Assembly (NCBI RefSeq): GCF_048551375.1
Contig: NZ_JBLYZJ010000007.1
Location: 62,001 to 126,000, forward strand
DNA length: 64,000 bases
Origin: Faucicola sp048551375
Lineage (GTDB): Bacteria > Pseudomonadota > Gammaproteobacteria > Pseudomonadales > Moraxellaceae
Reading direction: 5' to 3'
Within the stretch, counting starts at the first letter, position 1, and the number at the start of each line of letters is the position of its first letter. This document shows, piece after piece, positions 18,229-27,313 of this stretch. A program made the translations under genes and the position numbers. The notes under the pieces were generated by a model that was given only the letters and a program-made list of their open reading frames with translations, was not told the origin of the DNA and made no database searches.

Positions 18229-19134
18229 ATGTCATTTATCAAAACCTTACTGCCTCTAAGCCTTGCCCTCGCCACTCTAACCGCTTGCCAAAAACCTGCC
18301 GAAACCACTAACACTACACCAGCCTCTGCTCCTGCTTCTACCGCAACAGGCACAGCAACATCAGCCCCAACGACTGCCACCGCTTCTGCTTCGACTGCTT
18401 CTGCGGTTGATTTAAGTAAAGAAACGGCTGAGTATAAAGCATGGGTCACGGCTGAAATTGACCAATTGGTAGTAGGCACAGAAAAATTCGTCACTGCCCT
18501 AAATGCTGGTAATGTTGCCGAAGCCAAAAAACTCTATCCCTTGGTGCGTATGCACTTTGAACGCAGTGAGCCGATTGCCGAAAGCTTTGGCGACCTTGAC
18601 CCACGCATTGACAACCGTGAAGCCGACCTAGAGCAAGGCGAAAAATGGACAGGTTTTCACACCATCGAAAAAATCCTTTGGACACAAAACACCACCAAAG
18701 GCACAGAAGCACTGGGTAAACAGTTGATTGCCGATGTCAAAGAATTGCGTGCCAAAATCCCCACCGCCGAAGTCACAGGCGATTTAATGGTACAAGGCTC
18801 GGTGGATTTGCTCAATGAAGTATCCACCACCAAAATCACTGGCGAAGAAGAAATTTTTTCCAAAACCGATTTATACGATTTTAAAGCCAATATCGAAGGG
18901 GCTGAAAAAATTTACCAAATCCTAAAACCCAAAATCGAAGCCAAAGACCCTGCCCTTGCCACTACATTGGCAGAACGCTTTAAGGCGGTCAATGATTTGC
19001 TTGCCAAACATCAAGTCGGTACACAAGATTTTAAATCGTATGAGCAATTGACCAAAGATGACACCAAAGCCCTAGCCGAAGCGGTGAATAAATTGGGAGA
19101 ACCATTGGCTCAAATGGGTGTTATTTTAAAATAA
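18229..19134 (+). CDS. efeO: EfeO-like (imelysin/peptidase M75 family) iron-binding lipoprotein
   Basis: Periplasmic component of the EfeUOB-type iron uptake route, thought to bind ferrous/ferric iron. The lipoprotein signal ends in LTAC with Cys20, then a Thr/Ala/Ser-rich linker runs to about residue 60. The imelysin-like EfeO helical domain covers about 65-300 and includes GFHTIEKILW with the HxxE metal motif near residues 144-147. There is no N-terminal cupredoxin domain, so it corresponds to the short EfeM-like form. It lies directly behind a Fur box. A B-family MITE separates it from efeB. Confidence 0.85.
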   Translation: MSFIKTLLPLSLALATLTACQKPAETTNTTPASAPASTATGTATSAPTTATASASTASAVDLSKETAEYKAWVTAEIDQLVVGTEKFVTALNAGNVAEAKKLYPLVRMHFERSEPIAESFGDLDPRIDNREADLEQGEKWTGFHTIEKILWTQNTTKGTEALGKQLIADVKELRAKIPTAEVTGDLMVQGSVDLLNEVSTTKITGEEEIFSKTDLYDFKANIEGAEKIYQILKPKIEAKDPALATTLAERFKAVNDLLAKHQVGTQDFKSYEQLTKDDTKALAEAVNKLGEPLAQMGVILK

Positions 19135-19145
19135 CTGTTTTTTAT

Positions 19146-19339
19146 TAGAAATTACGCAGAAGACACTGGATTCCTGCATTCGCAGGATGAGAGCCGTTAA
19201 AGCAAAACACTGTTTTGCAGGCTCGCAAGACGAGGGCTATACCCGAAGTAACGAACATTTAATTACTCGTCACCCCTGTGAATACAGGGGTCTAGCGTCT
19301 TGATTAAGAGAAATGAAGCTATAATTTTCGTAAATCCTA
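19146..19339. repeat. MITE-like repeat family B, copy 1
   Basis: The ends are TAGAAATTACG and CGTAAATCCTA, degenerate terminal inverted repeats of the TAGGACTTACG type. Inside are agacactggattcctgcatt, a central hairpin (gcaaaacactgttttgc) and cacccctgtgaatacagggg near the right end. Flanking bases are tttat and tttac, a possible 5-bp target duplication with one change. It is inserted between efeO and efeB. Confidence 0.75.
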
Positions 19340-19369
19340 TTTACAAAATAATCAAAGGATTCATTACCC

Positions 19370-20722
19370 ATGTCTAGCAATTCTACGGTTTTGGCAGAAG
19401 ATTTTTCCCCAAACCAAACCAATCGCCGTCATTTTTTACGCAATTTTGGGGTGGCAGGGCTTGCCCTTGCTGGGACTGGAGCTGGGTTGGTCGGCTGTGC
19501 TAAAACCAATGAGTCTACCCAAAAATCCGCCAGTGACCCAACCGCTTCTGCCACCCAAGCCAACACCCCTCAAGACAGCGACCCCAAGGCCAATCCCAAA
19601 CACGCAGGCAGTGAGGCAAGCAATGCCAAAAATTGTTTTGCGGATAATCAGTTTGAGTTTTATGGTGAACATCAAGCAGGGATTACCACGCCATCACAAC
19701 GGCATATTTATTTTTTGGTAATGGATTTGCATACCGAAGACCGTCAAGTTATCCAGCAAATGTTTAAAGACTGGACACAGGCTTCTCTCAATCTTACGCA
19801 AGGTAAAAATATCCACGCCTATAGCAACAACGAATTTGTCCCACCGACTGACACAGGTGAAGCGGATAACCTTGGTGCGTATGGATTGACACTGACGTTT
19901 GGGGTTAGTCGTCAGTTTTTGACCAAGCTAGGACTTGAGGATAAATTACCTAAAGATTTCAATGATTTGCCACTATTCCCTCGTGACCAAATTCGCCCAG
20001 AATGGTCAGGTGGTGATATCTGTATTCAAGCCTGTAGCGATGACCCACAAGTGGCATTTCATGCGGTGCGTCAGTTGGTTCGCCAAGCTCGAAGCAATAT
20101 CACCATGAAATGGAGTCAAGCAGGCTTTTTGGGCTTTGACACAGGGCATGAAACACCTCGTAATTTGTTTGGTTTTAAAGATGGTACTGCCAACCAAAAT
20201 ACCCTTAAACATGCGGATAAAAACCTGTGGATTGACAGTCCAGACTGGCTACAAGGTGGCACTTATTTGGTGGCTCGCAAAATCCAAATGCACCTTGAAA
20301 CATGGGATAGAACGTCACTCAAAGGTCAAGAACAAACCTTTGGCAGACACCGTGACACAGGGGCGAGCATTGGTAAAAAAGCGGAGTTTGATGAATTTGA
20401 TGTGCATGAAAAAGATGCCAATGGTAAGCCTGTCGTTCCTGAAATTTCTCACATGGGGCTTGCCAAACGTACGGGCATTGAGATGCTTCGCCGTTCGTAT
20501 TCGTATAGCAGTGGCATTGATGGCAAAACAGGTCAGTTTGATGCTGGGCTATTGTTTATTTCTTTCCAAAAATCCCCCATGCAATTTGTGGCGATTCAAT
20601 CTGCGTTAGGGCGTGTGGATAAAATGAATGAGTATATTACCCATATTGGCAGTGGGTTGTTTGCGTGCTTTGGTGGGGTAAAACAGGGGGAATATTTGGG
20701 GCAGAAGTTATTTGAAAGTTAA
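19370..20722 (+). CDS. efeB: Deferrochelatase/peroxidase EfeB (DyP-type, Tat-exported)
   Basis: Heme DyP-type peroxidase of the Efe system, acting in the periplasm on ferrous iron or heme. The twin-arginine signal is NRRHFLRNFG (Arg19-Arg20), then a hydrophobic stretch ending in GLVGCAK, so a lipid anchor is also conceivable. After a low-complexity linker (about 45-85) comes the DyP domain with the GFKDGTAN motif near residue 267 (catalytic Asp). HMGLAKRTGIEMLRRSYSY follows at about 365-380, carrying the probable proximal heme His and the Arg region. The length of 450 is near E. coli EfeB (423) plus linker. It lies between EfeO-like and FTR1 genes on the same strand. Confidence 0.92.
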   Translation: MSSNSTVLAEDFSPNQTNRRHFLRNFGVAGLALAGTGAGLVGCAKTNESTQKSASDPTASATQANTPQDSDPKANPKHAGSEASNAKNCFADNQFEFYGEHQAGITTPSQRHIYFLVMDLHTEDRQVIQQMFKDWTQASLNLTQGKNIHAYSNNEFVPPTDTGEADNLGAYGLTLTFGVSRQFLTKLGLEDKLPKDFNDLPLFPRDQIRPEWSGGDICIQACSDDPQVAFHAVRQLVRQARSNITMKWSQAGFLGFDTGHETPRNLFGFKDGTANQNTLKHADKNLWIDSPDWLQGGTYLVARKIQMHLETWDRTSLKGQEQTFGRHRDTGASIGKKAEFDEFDVHEKDANGKPVVPEISHMGLAKRTGIEMLRRSYSYSSGIDGKTGQFDAGLLFISFQKSPMQFVAIQSALGRVDKMNEYITHIGSGLFACFGGVKQGEYLGQKLFES

Positions 20723-20770
20723 AGGTAATTTTGCCAAAAACTCAGCTTGAATTTGCAAAATTGCAGGGTG

Positions 20771-20876
20771 GAATCCCCCTAAATCCCCCTTTAGAAAAGG
20801 GGGACTTTGCCCTCGTATCAAATTTAATGACAAAACAAAGCCCCCTCTTTTGTAAAGAGGGGGTTGGGGGAGATTC
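20771..20876. repeat. Intergenic repeat family A, copy 2
   Basis: Left arm aatccccctaaatccccctt with aaaagggggactt; right arm gccccctcttttgtaaagag followed by ggggttgggggagatt. It lies between efeB and the FTR1 permease gene and could form hairpins within the operon transcript. Confidence 0.75.
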
Positions 20877-20965
20877 AAAAAATAGTGAATAACACACTTA
20901 CTATTTTTATATTACCTGCTTTAATGATTTTCATTTGTCACCGCCATTTATTTTGGGAAAATTTT

Positions 20966-22768
20966 ATGTTTACCACCCATTTTAGCAAAAGCCTTGTTTT
21001 ATCTGCCTTGCTTAGTCTAGGTTTAGCGACTACTAGTCATGCCGAAACTGCGACTGCTTCAACCATGACTACTACCAAAACTACCACGGCTTCGGCTACT
21101 GTAAACACAAATACGGCTAAAAAACTCAATTTAAGCCCAATCTTTATCCAATTATCCGATGCGATGGGGGCAAATAAAGCAGGCGATACCGCCTCCACCA
21201 AGCAGTTACTTGAGCAAATCCAAAGCGAATTTAACGCCATTCCCCAAACCACTTCCCCACTAGGGCAACAAGCCAAAACTGCCATCAGCCAAGCCATTGC
21301 CAGCCCCAACGAGGCGAATTTATCGGCATTATCGACCGCTTTATACGCTTTTGAAAAAGAGCAAAATCCAGTTGATTACAGCCAAAAACGCAAAGATTTT
21401 GCCAAAAAAATTGCCCCTGCGTATGAGCAGTTTAGCCAAAGTTTACAAGCCACAAATGCCGATGTCGCACAGCTTCGCACGGCGTATAACCAGTTTAATG
21501 CGGTGTGGCTCGCCAATGAGCGTGTGGTGCGTAACACCAGTATGGGGCATTATGGCAAAATCGAAACGGCGATGGCATTGCTCCGAGTGGCAATTGAAAC
21601 CCAGCCAATTAACACCGCCCAAATTGCCACCCAACTGCCCCTACTCAAACAAGCCATCGACAGCTACAATGCAGGTGACACCGCCACTGTCACGCCTGTT
21701 GAGGGGGTGAGCCTTGCCACAGGTGTGCAGTTACTCGAAGATGGTTTATCGGCATTCCAAACAGGCGATACCGCCACAGGGCAAGCCAAATTGGGTGAGT
21801 TTATCAATATTTGGACAAGTATCGAGGGCGATGTCAGCACACGCAATCCTTCGCTGTACAGCCGATTAGAAAGCCAAATTCCTGTGGTGATGGCAAGCGG
21901 TCACGACCCCAAACAACAAGCTAATTTACAAACATTGATTGATGAATTGCGTCAAATCAACCCCACTGCCCAATATTCAGCAGTGGATTCGATGTTGATT
22001 TTGTTGCGTGAGGGCTTGGAGGCGTTGCTGATTATTGTCGCTTTGCTGTCAGCGTTGAATGTCGCCAAACAAGCCAAGGGCAAAAAGTATGTGTATGCAG
22101 GGGTTGGTGCAGGACTGGTCGCCAGTATCGCAGGGGCGGTGGCGTTGCAACAATTTTTCCCTGCGATGACCTCAGGGGCAAACCGTGAAATGCTTGAGGG
22201 AATCATTGGCATTGTCGCTGTGGTGCTGATGATAGGCATTGGGGCATGGCTTCATAGCAAGTCGTCTATCCAAAGTTGGAACGCCTTTATCAAACGTCAC
22301 ATGGGCGAAGTGTTGACCACAGGCAGTTTTGTCAGCCTATTTGGGTTGAGTTTTTTATCGGTATTTCGTGAGGGGGCGGAAACGATTATTTTTTATGTTG
22401 GTATTTTGCCCAATATCACCATGAGCAACTTTTTGCTTGGCATTGGCATGGCATTGGTGATTTTGGCGGTGGTGGCATGGGTTATGCTTAAAACTTCGGT
22501 CAAATTACCAATTCCCAAATTATTTAAAGTGCTAACATGGGTGATTTATTTCTTAGGCTTTAAGATTTTGGGCGTGAGTTTATCAGCATTACAACTGACG
22601 GGGCATTTAAGCCGAACCGTATTGCCAAGCCTGCCTGCAATTGAGTCGATTGGCTTTTATCCGACCGTGCAGACGATTTTAGCACAACTGCTGTATATCG
22701 TGGCGATTGTGGCGTTACAATGGTGGATGAAAAAAGCCGAAAGCCATGAGAAATTGCAGGTGGCGTGA
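20966..22768 (+). CDS. efeU: FTR1-family iron permease with large periplasmic N-terminal region (EfeU-like)
   Basis: Inner-membrane iron permease of the Efe/FTR1 family. The start is ATG 20966, with GGGAAA 5 nt upstream; the open frame to 20864 runs into the repeat. A signal peptide (about 1-28, ending SHAE) is followed by about 310 residues of helical, Ala/Gln-rich periplasmic sequence. The seven-helix permease then carries the two iron motifs REGLE (near 347) and REGAE (near 467). E. coli EfeU is about 276 residues, so this 600-residue form is the long, extracytoplasmic-domain version seen in other bacteria. It is the third gene of the Fur-controlled cluster. Confidence 0.9.
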   Translation: MFTTHFSKSLVLSALLSLGLATTSHAETATASTMTTTKTTTASATVNTNTAKKLNLSPIFIQLSDAMGANKAGDTASTKQLLEQIQSEFNAIPQTTSPLGQQAKTAISQAIASPNEANLSALSTALYAFEKEQNPVDYSQKRKDFAKKIAPAYEQFSQSLQATNADVAQLRTAYNQFNAVWLANERVVRNTSMGHYGKIETAMALLRVAIETQPINTAQIATQLPLLKQAIDSYNAGDTATVTPVEGVSLATGVQLLEDGLSAFQTGDTATGQAKLGEFINIWTSIEGDVSTRNPSLYSRLESQIPVVMASGHDPKQQANLQTLIDELRQINPTAQYSAVDSMLILLREGLEALLIIVALLSALNVAKQAKGKKYVYAGVGAGLVASIAGAVALQQFFPAMTSGANREMLEGIIGIVAVVLMIGIGAWLHSKSSIQSWNAFIKRHMGEVLTTGSFVSLFGLSFLSVFREGAETIIFYVGILPNITMSNFLLGIGMALVILAVVAWVMLKTSVKLPIPKLFKVLTWVIYFLGFKILGVSLSALQLTGHLSRTVLPSLPAIESIGFYPTVQTILAQLLYIVAIVALQWWMKKAESHEKLQVA

Positions 22769-22784
22769 TATTTGAATAAACACC

Positions 22785-22813
22785 TTGGTTTTTGTTAAAA
22801 ATTTTGTTAAAAT
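22785..22813 (+). promoter_or_regulatory. Predicted sigma70 promoter of rpsO
   Basis: TTGGTT (22785-22790), a 17-bp spacer and TAAAAT (22808-22813) lie about 80 bp upstream of the rpsO start codon, leaving room for a structured leader. Confidence 0.6.
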
Positions 22814-22833
22814 ACCACGCTTATTTTTATAGA

Positions 22834-22887
22834 CGGTCAGCTACCGAAAGGCGTGGTTGACCTGATTTTTCTCGCCTTTCCTTGGAG
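22834..22887 (+). promoter_or_regulatory. Structured rpsO leader, candidate S15 autoregulatory element
   Basis: A perfect 8-bp stem gaaaggcg (22846-22853)/cgcctttc (22873-22880) ends directly before the Shine-Dalgarno ttggag. A second pairing ggtca/tgacc overlaps it, so alternative or pseudoknot folds are possible. In E. coli, S15 represses its own translation by trapping a pseudoknot over this site; the same logic is inferred here from position and structure. Confidence 0.5.
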
Positions 22888-22893
22888 TATGTT

Positions 22894-23160
22894 ATGTTAA
22901 CTAATCAAGACCGTATTGACGTTATCACCAAATTCAAACGTTCAGAAAATGACACTGGTTCACCTGAAGTACAAGTAGCCCTATTGACTGCTCGTATCAA
23001 CGACCTACAACCACACTTCAAAGCCCACAAAGCTGACCATCATAGCCGTCGTGGTTTGATTCGTATGGTAAACACTCGCCGTAGCTTGCTTGACTACCTA
23101 AAACGTAAAGACGCTACTCGCTACTCTGCACTTATCAGTGCATTAGGACTACGCCGCTAA
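22894..23160 (+). CDS. rpsO: 30S ribosomal protein S15
   Basis: Primary 16S rRNA-binding protein of the 30S platform. The 88 residues cover the family, including FKRSENDTGSPEVQVALLT, HKADHHSRRGLIRMV and RRSLLDYLKRKD. The start is ATG 22894, with TTGGAG upstream; an in-frame TTG at 22882 is part of that ribosome-binding site. It is followed by a terminator-like hairpin and then pnp, the conserved rpsO-pnp order. Confidence 0.97.
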   Translation: MLTNQDRIDVITKFKRSENDTGSPEVQVALLTARINDLQPHFKAHKADHHSRRGLIRMVNTRRSLLDYLKRKDATRYSALISALGLRR

Positions 23161-23184
23161 TTTTTGCTTGGCAGACGTGCTTAT

Positions 23185-23218
23185 AAAAAACGGTTATCAG
23201 TGATGATAGCCGTTTTTT
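23185..23218 (+). terminator. Terminator/attenuator hairpin between rpsO and pnp
   Basis: Stem aaaaaacggttatc/gatagccgtttttt with loop agtgat (one G-U pair), ending in a T run. It lies 25 bp after rpsO. In E. coli the equivalent terminator is partial and allows read-through into pnp. Confidence 0.82.
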
Positions 23219-23377
23219 ACGTTCTACGCTCAATGTTATCGGTTTTTGGTGGCGGTTTTGGCAAAAAATCGGTAAAATAGTTGGGTTATGCCAAAAAATT
23301 AATAGTGGCATGACATTATTTTAACAAAATAATATTTATTTTTATTATCAATGGGTTGGGCAAGCAGTAGATTGCTT

Positions 23378-23421
23378 CTAACGTTTGGGTTTATCGGTCG
23401 ACCCACAAATCCAAACGTTAG
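23378..23421 (+). promoter_or_regulatory. Long stem-loop in the pnp leader
   Basis: The perfect 11-bp inverted repeat ctaacgtttgg (23378-23388)/ccaaacgttag (23411-23421) encloses 22 nt and lies 46 bp before the pnp start. Its place and size fit the leader hairpin that RNase III cuts in E. coli to allow PNPase autoregulation; this function is inferred. Confidence 0.55.
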
Positions 23422-23467
23422 GGGCTATTACTCAGCCAGCCCTGTTATCTCTTTTATAAGGAACATC

Positions 23468-25597
23468 ATGTTTAATATCGTTACCAAAGAATTTCAATAT
23501 GGCAATCAACAAGTTACCCTAGAAACAGGGCGTGTCGCTCGTCAAGCCAATTCAGTGCTTGTCCACATGGGTGGTGTCACCGTGCTAGTCGCTGTCGTGG
23601 TCAAAGACGATGCCAAAGAAGGTCAAGACTTTTTCCCATTGACCGTGAATTATCAAGAAAAAATGTACGCTGCGGGCAAAATTCCGGGGGGCTACGGCAA
23701 ACGTGAAGGTCGCCCATCAGAGATGGAAACCTTGACCTCTCGCTTGATTGACCGTCCGATTCGTCCATTATTCCCAGAAGGCTATGTCAATGAAATCCAA
23801 GTCACTGCGACTGTGATTTCATCAGACAAAAAACAAGATGCGGATATCGCTGCCATGATTGGTACATCAGCGGCATTGGCGATTTCATCTGCACCGTTTA
23901 ATGGTCCAATCGGTGGGGCAAGAGTCGGCTTTATCAATGGCGAATATGTGCTAAACCCAAATTACGAAGAAATGAAAAAAAGCGACCTTGATTTGGTGGT
24001 GGCAGGGACAAAATCTGCCGTTTTGATGGTCGAGTCAGAAGCCAAAGAATTGTCAGAAGACCAAATGCTCGGTGCGGTGCTATACGGTCATCAGCAACAA
24101 CAAATCGTCATTGATGCCATCAATGATTTTGCCAAACAAGTGGGTAATGCCAAAGCAGAATTTGTCGCCCCAACTGTGAACGTTGAGCTACAAAATGCCC
24201 TCCAAGCCCAATTTGCCCAAGCCATTTCTGACGCCTACACCATCAGCGAAAAAGCCAGCCGTTACAACCGTTTAGACGAAATCAAAGCCGAAGCCGTAAC
24301 TGCCCTTGCAGGTGATGAAACCGCTGAAGATTATGCCGATAAAGTCGCTGATATCAAAGAATTATTTGAAACCCTAAAATATCGCACCGTGCGTGACAAC
24401 ATCCTATCTGGCAAACCTCGTATTGACGGTCGTGACCTACAAACCGTGCGTGCGTTGGATATCCAAGTGGGCGTATTGCCTTACACACACGGCTCGGCAT
24501 TGTTCACTCGTGGCGAAACCCAAGCCCTTGTTACCACCACGCTTGGCAATAGCCGTGATGTCAACATGATTGACACCCTAGCTGGCACGAAGCAAGACCA
24601 CTTTATGCTTCATTATAATTTCCCAAGCTACTCAGTGGGCGAAACAGGTCGTGATAGTGGTCCAAAACGCCGTGAAATCGGTCATGGTCGCCTTGCCCGC
24701 CGTGGTGTGCAAGCCATGCTACCAGACAGCGACCGCTTCCCTTATGTGATTCGTATCGTGTCTGACATCACCGAATCAAACGGTTCATCATCAATGGCAT
24801 CTGTCTGTGGTGCAAGCCTTGCCTTGATGGATGCAGGCGTACCGCTAAAAGCCCCTGTGGCAGGTATTGCGATGGGTCTGGTCAAAGAAGGCGAACGTTT
24901 TGCGGTACTTTCGGACATTTTAGGTGACGAAGACCACCTAGGCGATATGGACTTTAAAGTCGCAGGTTCTGCCAACGGTATCACCGCCCTACAAATGGAC
25001 ATCAAAATCGAAGGTATCACCGCTGACATCATGGAGCAAGCGTTAAACCAAGCCCATGCAGGTCGTATTCATATCTTGAATGCCATGAATCAAGTCATCA
25101 ATGATAGCCGTAAAGAAATCAACGCCCATGCACCGAACTTTGCAGTCATCGACATCGACCCAGAAAAAATCCGTGATGTGATTGGTAAAGGTGGTGCAAC
25201 CATTCGCCAATTGACCGAAGAAACAGGTGCGGTAATTGATATTGATGACAAAGGCACAATCCGTATCTTTGGTGAAAACAAAGCGTCAACCAAAGCCGCC
25301 ATTGCCAAAATCGAAGCCATCACCGCTGAAGTGGAAGTTGGTAAAGTTTACACAGGTAAAGTGGTACGTTTGGTGGAGTTTGGGGCATTTGTTAATGTCT
25401 TGCCAAATACCGATGGCTTGGTACATATTTCACAAATCACCGATGCTCGTGTCGAAAAGGTGAATGACGTGCTAAAAGAAGGGCAAATGGTCAATGTGTT
25501 GGTACAAGACATCGACAACCGTGGTCGTATCAAATTGACCATGAAAGGCGTTGACCAAACCATCAGCCAAACCGAAGAAGCACCAACCGCAGAATAG
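23468..25597 (+). CDS. pnp: Polyribonucleotide nucleotidyltransferase (PNPase)
   Basis: Phosphorolytic 3'-5' exoribonuclease and degradosome component. The order is two RNase PH domains (about 10-230 and 310-540), a KH domain (VIGKGGATIRQLTEETGA near 560) and an S1 domain (GKVYTGKVVRLVEFGAFVNV near 625). The 709 residues match E. coli (711). The start is ATG 23468 behind AAGGAA; upstream in-frame codons run through the leader hairpin. Motif GRRLARRGV-type sequence appears as GHGRLARRGVQAMLP in the catalytic second PH domain. Confidence 0.97.
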   Translation: MFNIVTKEFQYGNQQVTLETGRVARQANSVLVHMGGVTVLVAVVVKDDAKEGQDFFPLTVNYQEKMYAAGKIPGGYGKREGRPSEMETLTSRLIDRPIRPLFPEGYVNEIQVTATVISSDKKQDADIAAMIGTSAALAISSAPFNGPIGGARVGFINGEYVLNPNYEEMKKSDLDLVVAGTKSAVLMVESEAKELSEDQMLGAVLYGHQQQQIVIDAINDFAKQVGNAKAEFVAPTVNVELQNALQAQFAQAISDAYTISEKASRYNRLDEIKAEAVTALAGDETAEDYADKVADIKELFETLKYRTVRDNILSGKPRIDGRDLQTVRALDIQVGVLPYTHGSALFTRGETQALVTTTLGNSRDVNMIDTLAGTKQDHFMLHYNFPSYSVGETGRDSGPKRREIGHGRLARRGVQAMLPDSDRFPYVIRIVSDITESNGSSSMASVCGASLALMDAGVPLKAPVAGIAMGLVKEGERFAVLSDILGDEDHLGDMDFKVAGSANGITALQMDIKIEGITADIMEQALNQAHAGRIHILNAMNQVINDSRKEINAHAPNFAVIDIDPEKIRDVIGKGGATIRQLTEETGAVIDIDDKGTIRIFGENKASTKAAIAKIEAITAEVEVGKVYTGKVVRLVEFGAFVNVLPNTDGLVHISQITDARVEKVNDVLKEGQMVNVLVQDIDNRGRIKLTMKGVDQTISQTEEAPTAE

Positions 25598-25651
25598 TTG
25601 CTGATGTAATATCAAACCGAAAATGAATCGGTAATGTAAATACCGTGAGTT

Positions 25652-25765
25652 TTAATCCCCCTAAATCCCCCTTTTCCAAATGGGGGCTTGCCCACCGTTT
25701 TAGTCTAAGTTATGGGTATGGGGGTATAGCCCCCTCTTTCCTAAAGAGGGGGTTGGGGGAGATTA
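25652..25765. repeat. Intergenic repeat family A, copy 3
   Basis: Left arm taatccccctaaatccccct with a gggggct partner; right arm gccccctctttcctaaagag then ggggttgggggagatt. It lies between the convergent pnp and rlmD genes, where the hairpins could serve both transcripts as a terminator. Confidence 0.75.
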
Positions 25766-25825
25766 GCAAAGTAAATCAATGACACTTACCCAATAGGCAC
25801 TACCAATTCGGCAGATAAACATAAA

Positions 25826-27313
25826 TCAAATCTTCTCAAACCTAGCAATACTTTCCACATGCCCTGTATGGCAGAACATATCCATCACCCCTGCATGGGT
25901 CAAGCGATAGCCTTTTTCTAGCAACACAGCCGTATCACGAGCCAGCGTAATCGGATTGCAAGACACATACACAATGCGTTTGGCATCGAATTTATCCAAA
26001 TACTGCATCACCTCAATCGCCCCACTTCTCGGTGGGTCAATCAGCAACGCATCGACTTGACCGACCCATTCCTTATCCGAAAAATCTTGGGTCAAATCCT
26101 GTGCAAAAAAGTCAGTATGGTGCAAGCCATTTGCCTTGGCGTTCATCTTGGCTCGCTCGGTCATTGCCTCACTGCCTTCAACGCCAATCACAAAACCCGT
26201 GTCGCCCACTGCCTTTGCCAATGGTAAGCTAAAATTGCCCAAACCACAGAACAAGTCCAACACTCGCTCGCCTTGCTGTAAGTCCAACAAATCCAACGCC
26301 AACTGGGTCATTTTGCGGTTCATCGACAGATTGACTTGGGTAAAATCGAGCGGTGAAAACTCAAAGGTAATCCCCATCTCTGGCAAACGATAAAACAATC
26401 CGCCTGTCGGTGGTACAGTCAGGCTTGAGGCACGTCCGTTAGGGTCGTCAATGCGTTGCACCGTGTCCGCCCCTTTGGATTGTAGGTATAACTGCCAATT
26501 TCGCTCGGCAAAAAACGCCTGTAATTTTGCCAAATCGCTGTCGCCCAACTCAGCCATGTGACGGACAATCACAGCTACCGATTTTTTGCTATCAGCGACA
26601 TCATCAAGTGTTTCACCCATCGCCACTTCAAGCTGTGGAATTTCGTTACGAGCATCCAATTCGCTAATCAAAGCCTTGAGATTTTCGATTTCAAAGCCGA
26701 TACGTGGGTCTAATACTTGGCATTCATTGAGTTCGGTCAAAAAGTTACTGCTACGCTCACGGAATCCAACCAATGCTGTGCCTTTTTTCTCCACATATCG
26801 CACGCCCATGCGAGCCTTGGTGCGGTAGCCTAGACGGTCAGCGGTGAGCGGTGCAAGCCAGTTATCTGGGGCAATGTTGGCTTGGTGTTGCAAGAGTTCG
26901 GCAAGGACGGATTGTTTAAAGTTAATCTGTCCATCAGCGTCCCAATGTTGCAAGCTACAACCGCCACATATGCCAAAATGCGGACAAGGGGGCGTGGTGC
27001 GTTCGGCATTGGGGTTTGCCAAGACTTCAAGGGTATCGCCCTCTTCAAGGCTTTTGCGTGAGCCTGTGATTTTCACGCTGACGGTTTCGTTTGGTAGGGC
27101 AAAGCTGACAAAGACTTTTTTGCCGTGTTTTTCTTCGATATGTTCTGGATGAGTGCCATAAATCGCCACGCCACGCCCATCATGGGCTAGGTTGGTAATT
27201 GTTAAAGTGACTGGCGGTGCGTCTTGTAGGCGTTTGCGTACTCGGGCGGTGGGTTTGATTTTCTTTTTTGGGGATTGGGTAATGGCTGATTGATTAGTGG
27301 TTGATTGGCTCAT
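25826..27313 (-). CDS. rlmD: 23S rRNA (uracil1939-C5)-methyltransferase RlmD
   Basis: Iron-sulfur-containing SAM methyltransferase forming m5U1939 in 23S rRNA. After a charged N-terminus comes a TRAM-like domain (about 30-95). The Fe-S cysteine motif is CPHFGICGGCSLQHW, the SAM-binding motif VLDLFCGLGNFSLPLA, and the catalytic Cys region YVSCNPITLARD with the nearby Asp of LLIDPPRSG. The 495 residues exceed E. coli RlmD (433), mainly through the N-terminus and central insertions. It stands alone and is convergent with pnp. Confidence 0.93.
   Translation of the reverse strand: MSQSTTNQSAITQSPKKKIKPTARVRKRLQDAPPVTLTITNLAHDGRGVAIYGTHPEHIEEKHGKKVFVSFALPNETVSVKITGSRKSLEEGDTLEVLANPNAERTTPPCPHFGICGGCSLQHWDADGQINFKQSVLAELLQHQANIAPDNWLAPLTADRLGYRTKARMGVRYVEKKGTALVGFRERSSNFLTELNECQVLDPRIGFEIENLKALISELDARNEIPQLEVAMGETLDDVADSKKSVAVIVRHMAELGDSDLAKLQAFFAERNWQLYLQSKGADTVQRIDDPNGRASSLTVPPTGGLFYRLPEMGITFEFSPLDFTQVNLSMNRKMTQLALDLLDLQQGERVLDLFCGLGNFSLPLAKAVGDTGFVIGVEGSEAMTERAKMNAKANGLHHTDFFAQDLTQDFSDKEWVGQVDALLIDPPRSGAIEVMQYLDKFDAKRIVYVSCNPITLARDTAVLLEKGYRLTHAGVMDMFCHTGHVESIARFEKI

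Noticed and set aside
19146..19339. Structured small RNA gene between efeO and efeB
   Set aside because: The same sequence occurs at several other sites with inverted terminal repeats, so a mobile repeat explains it better than an RNA gene.
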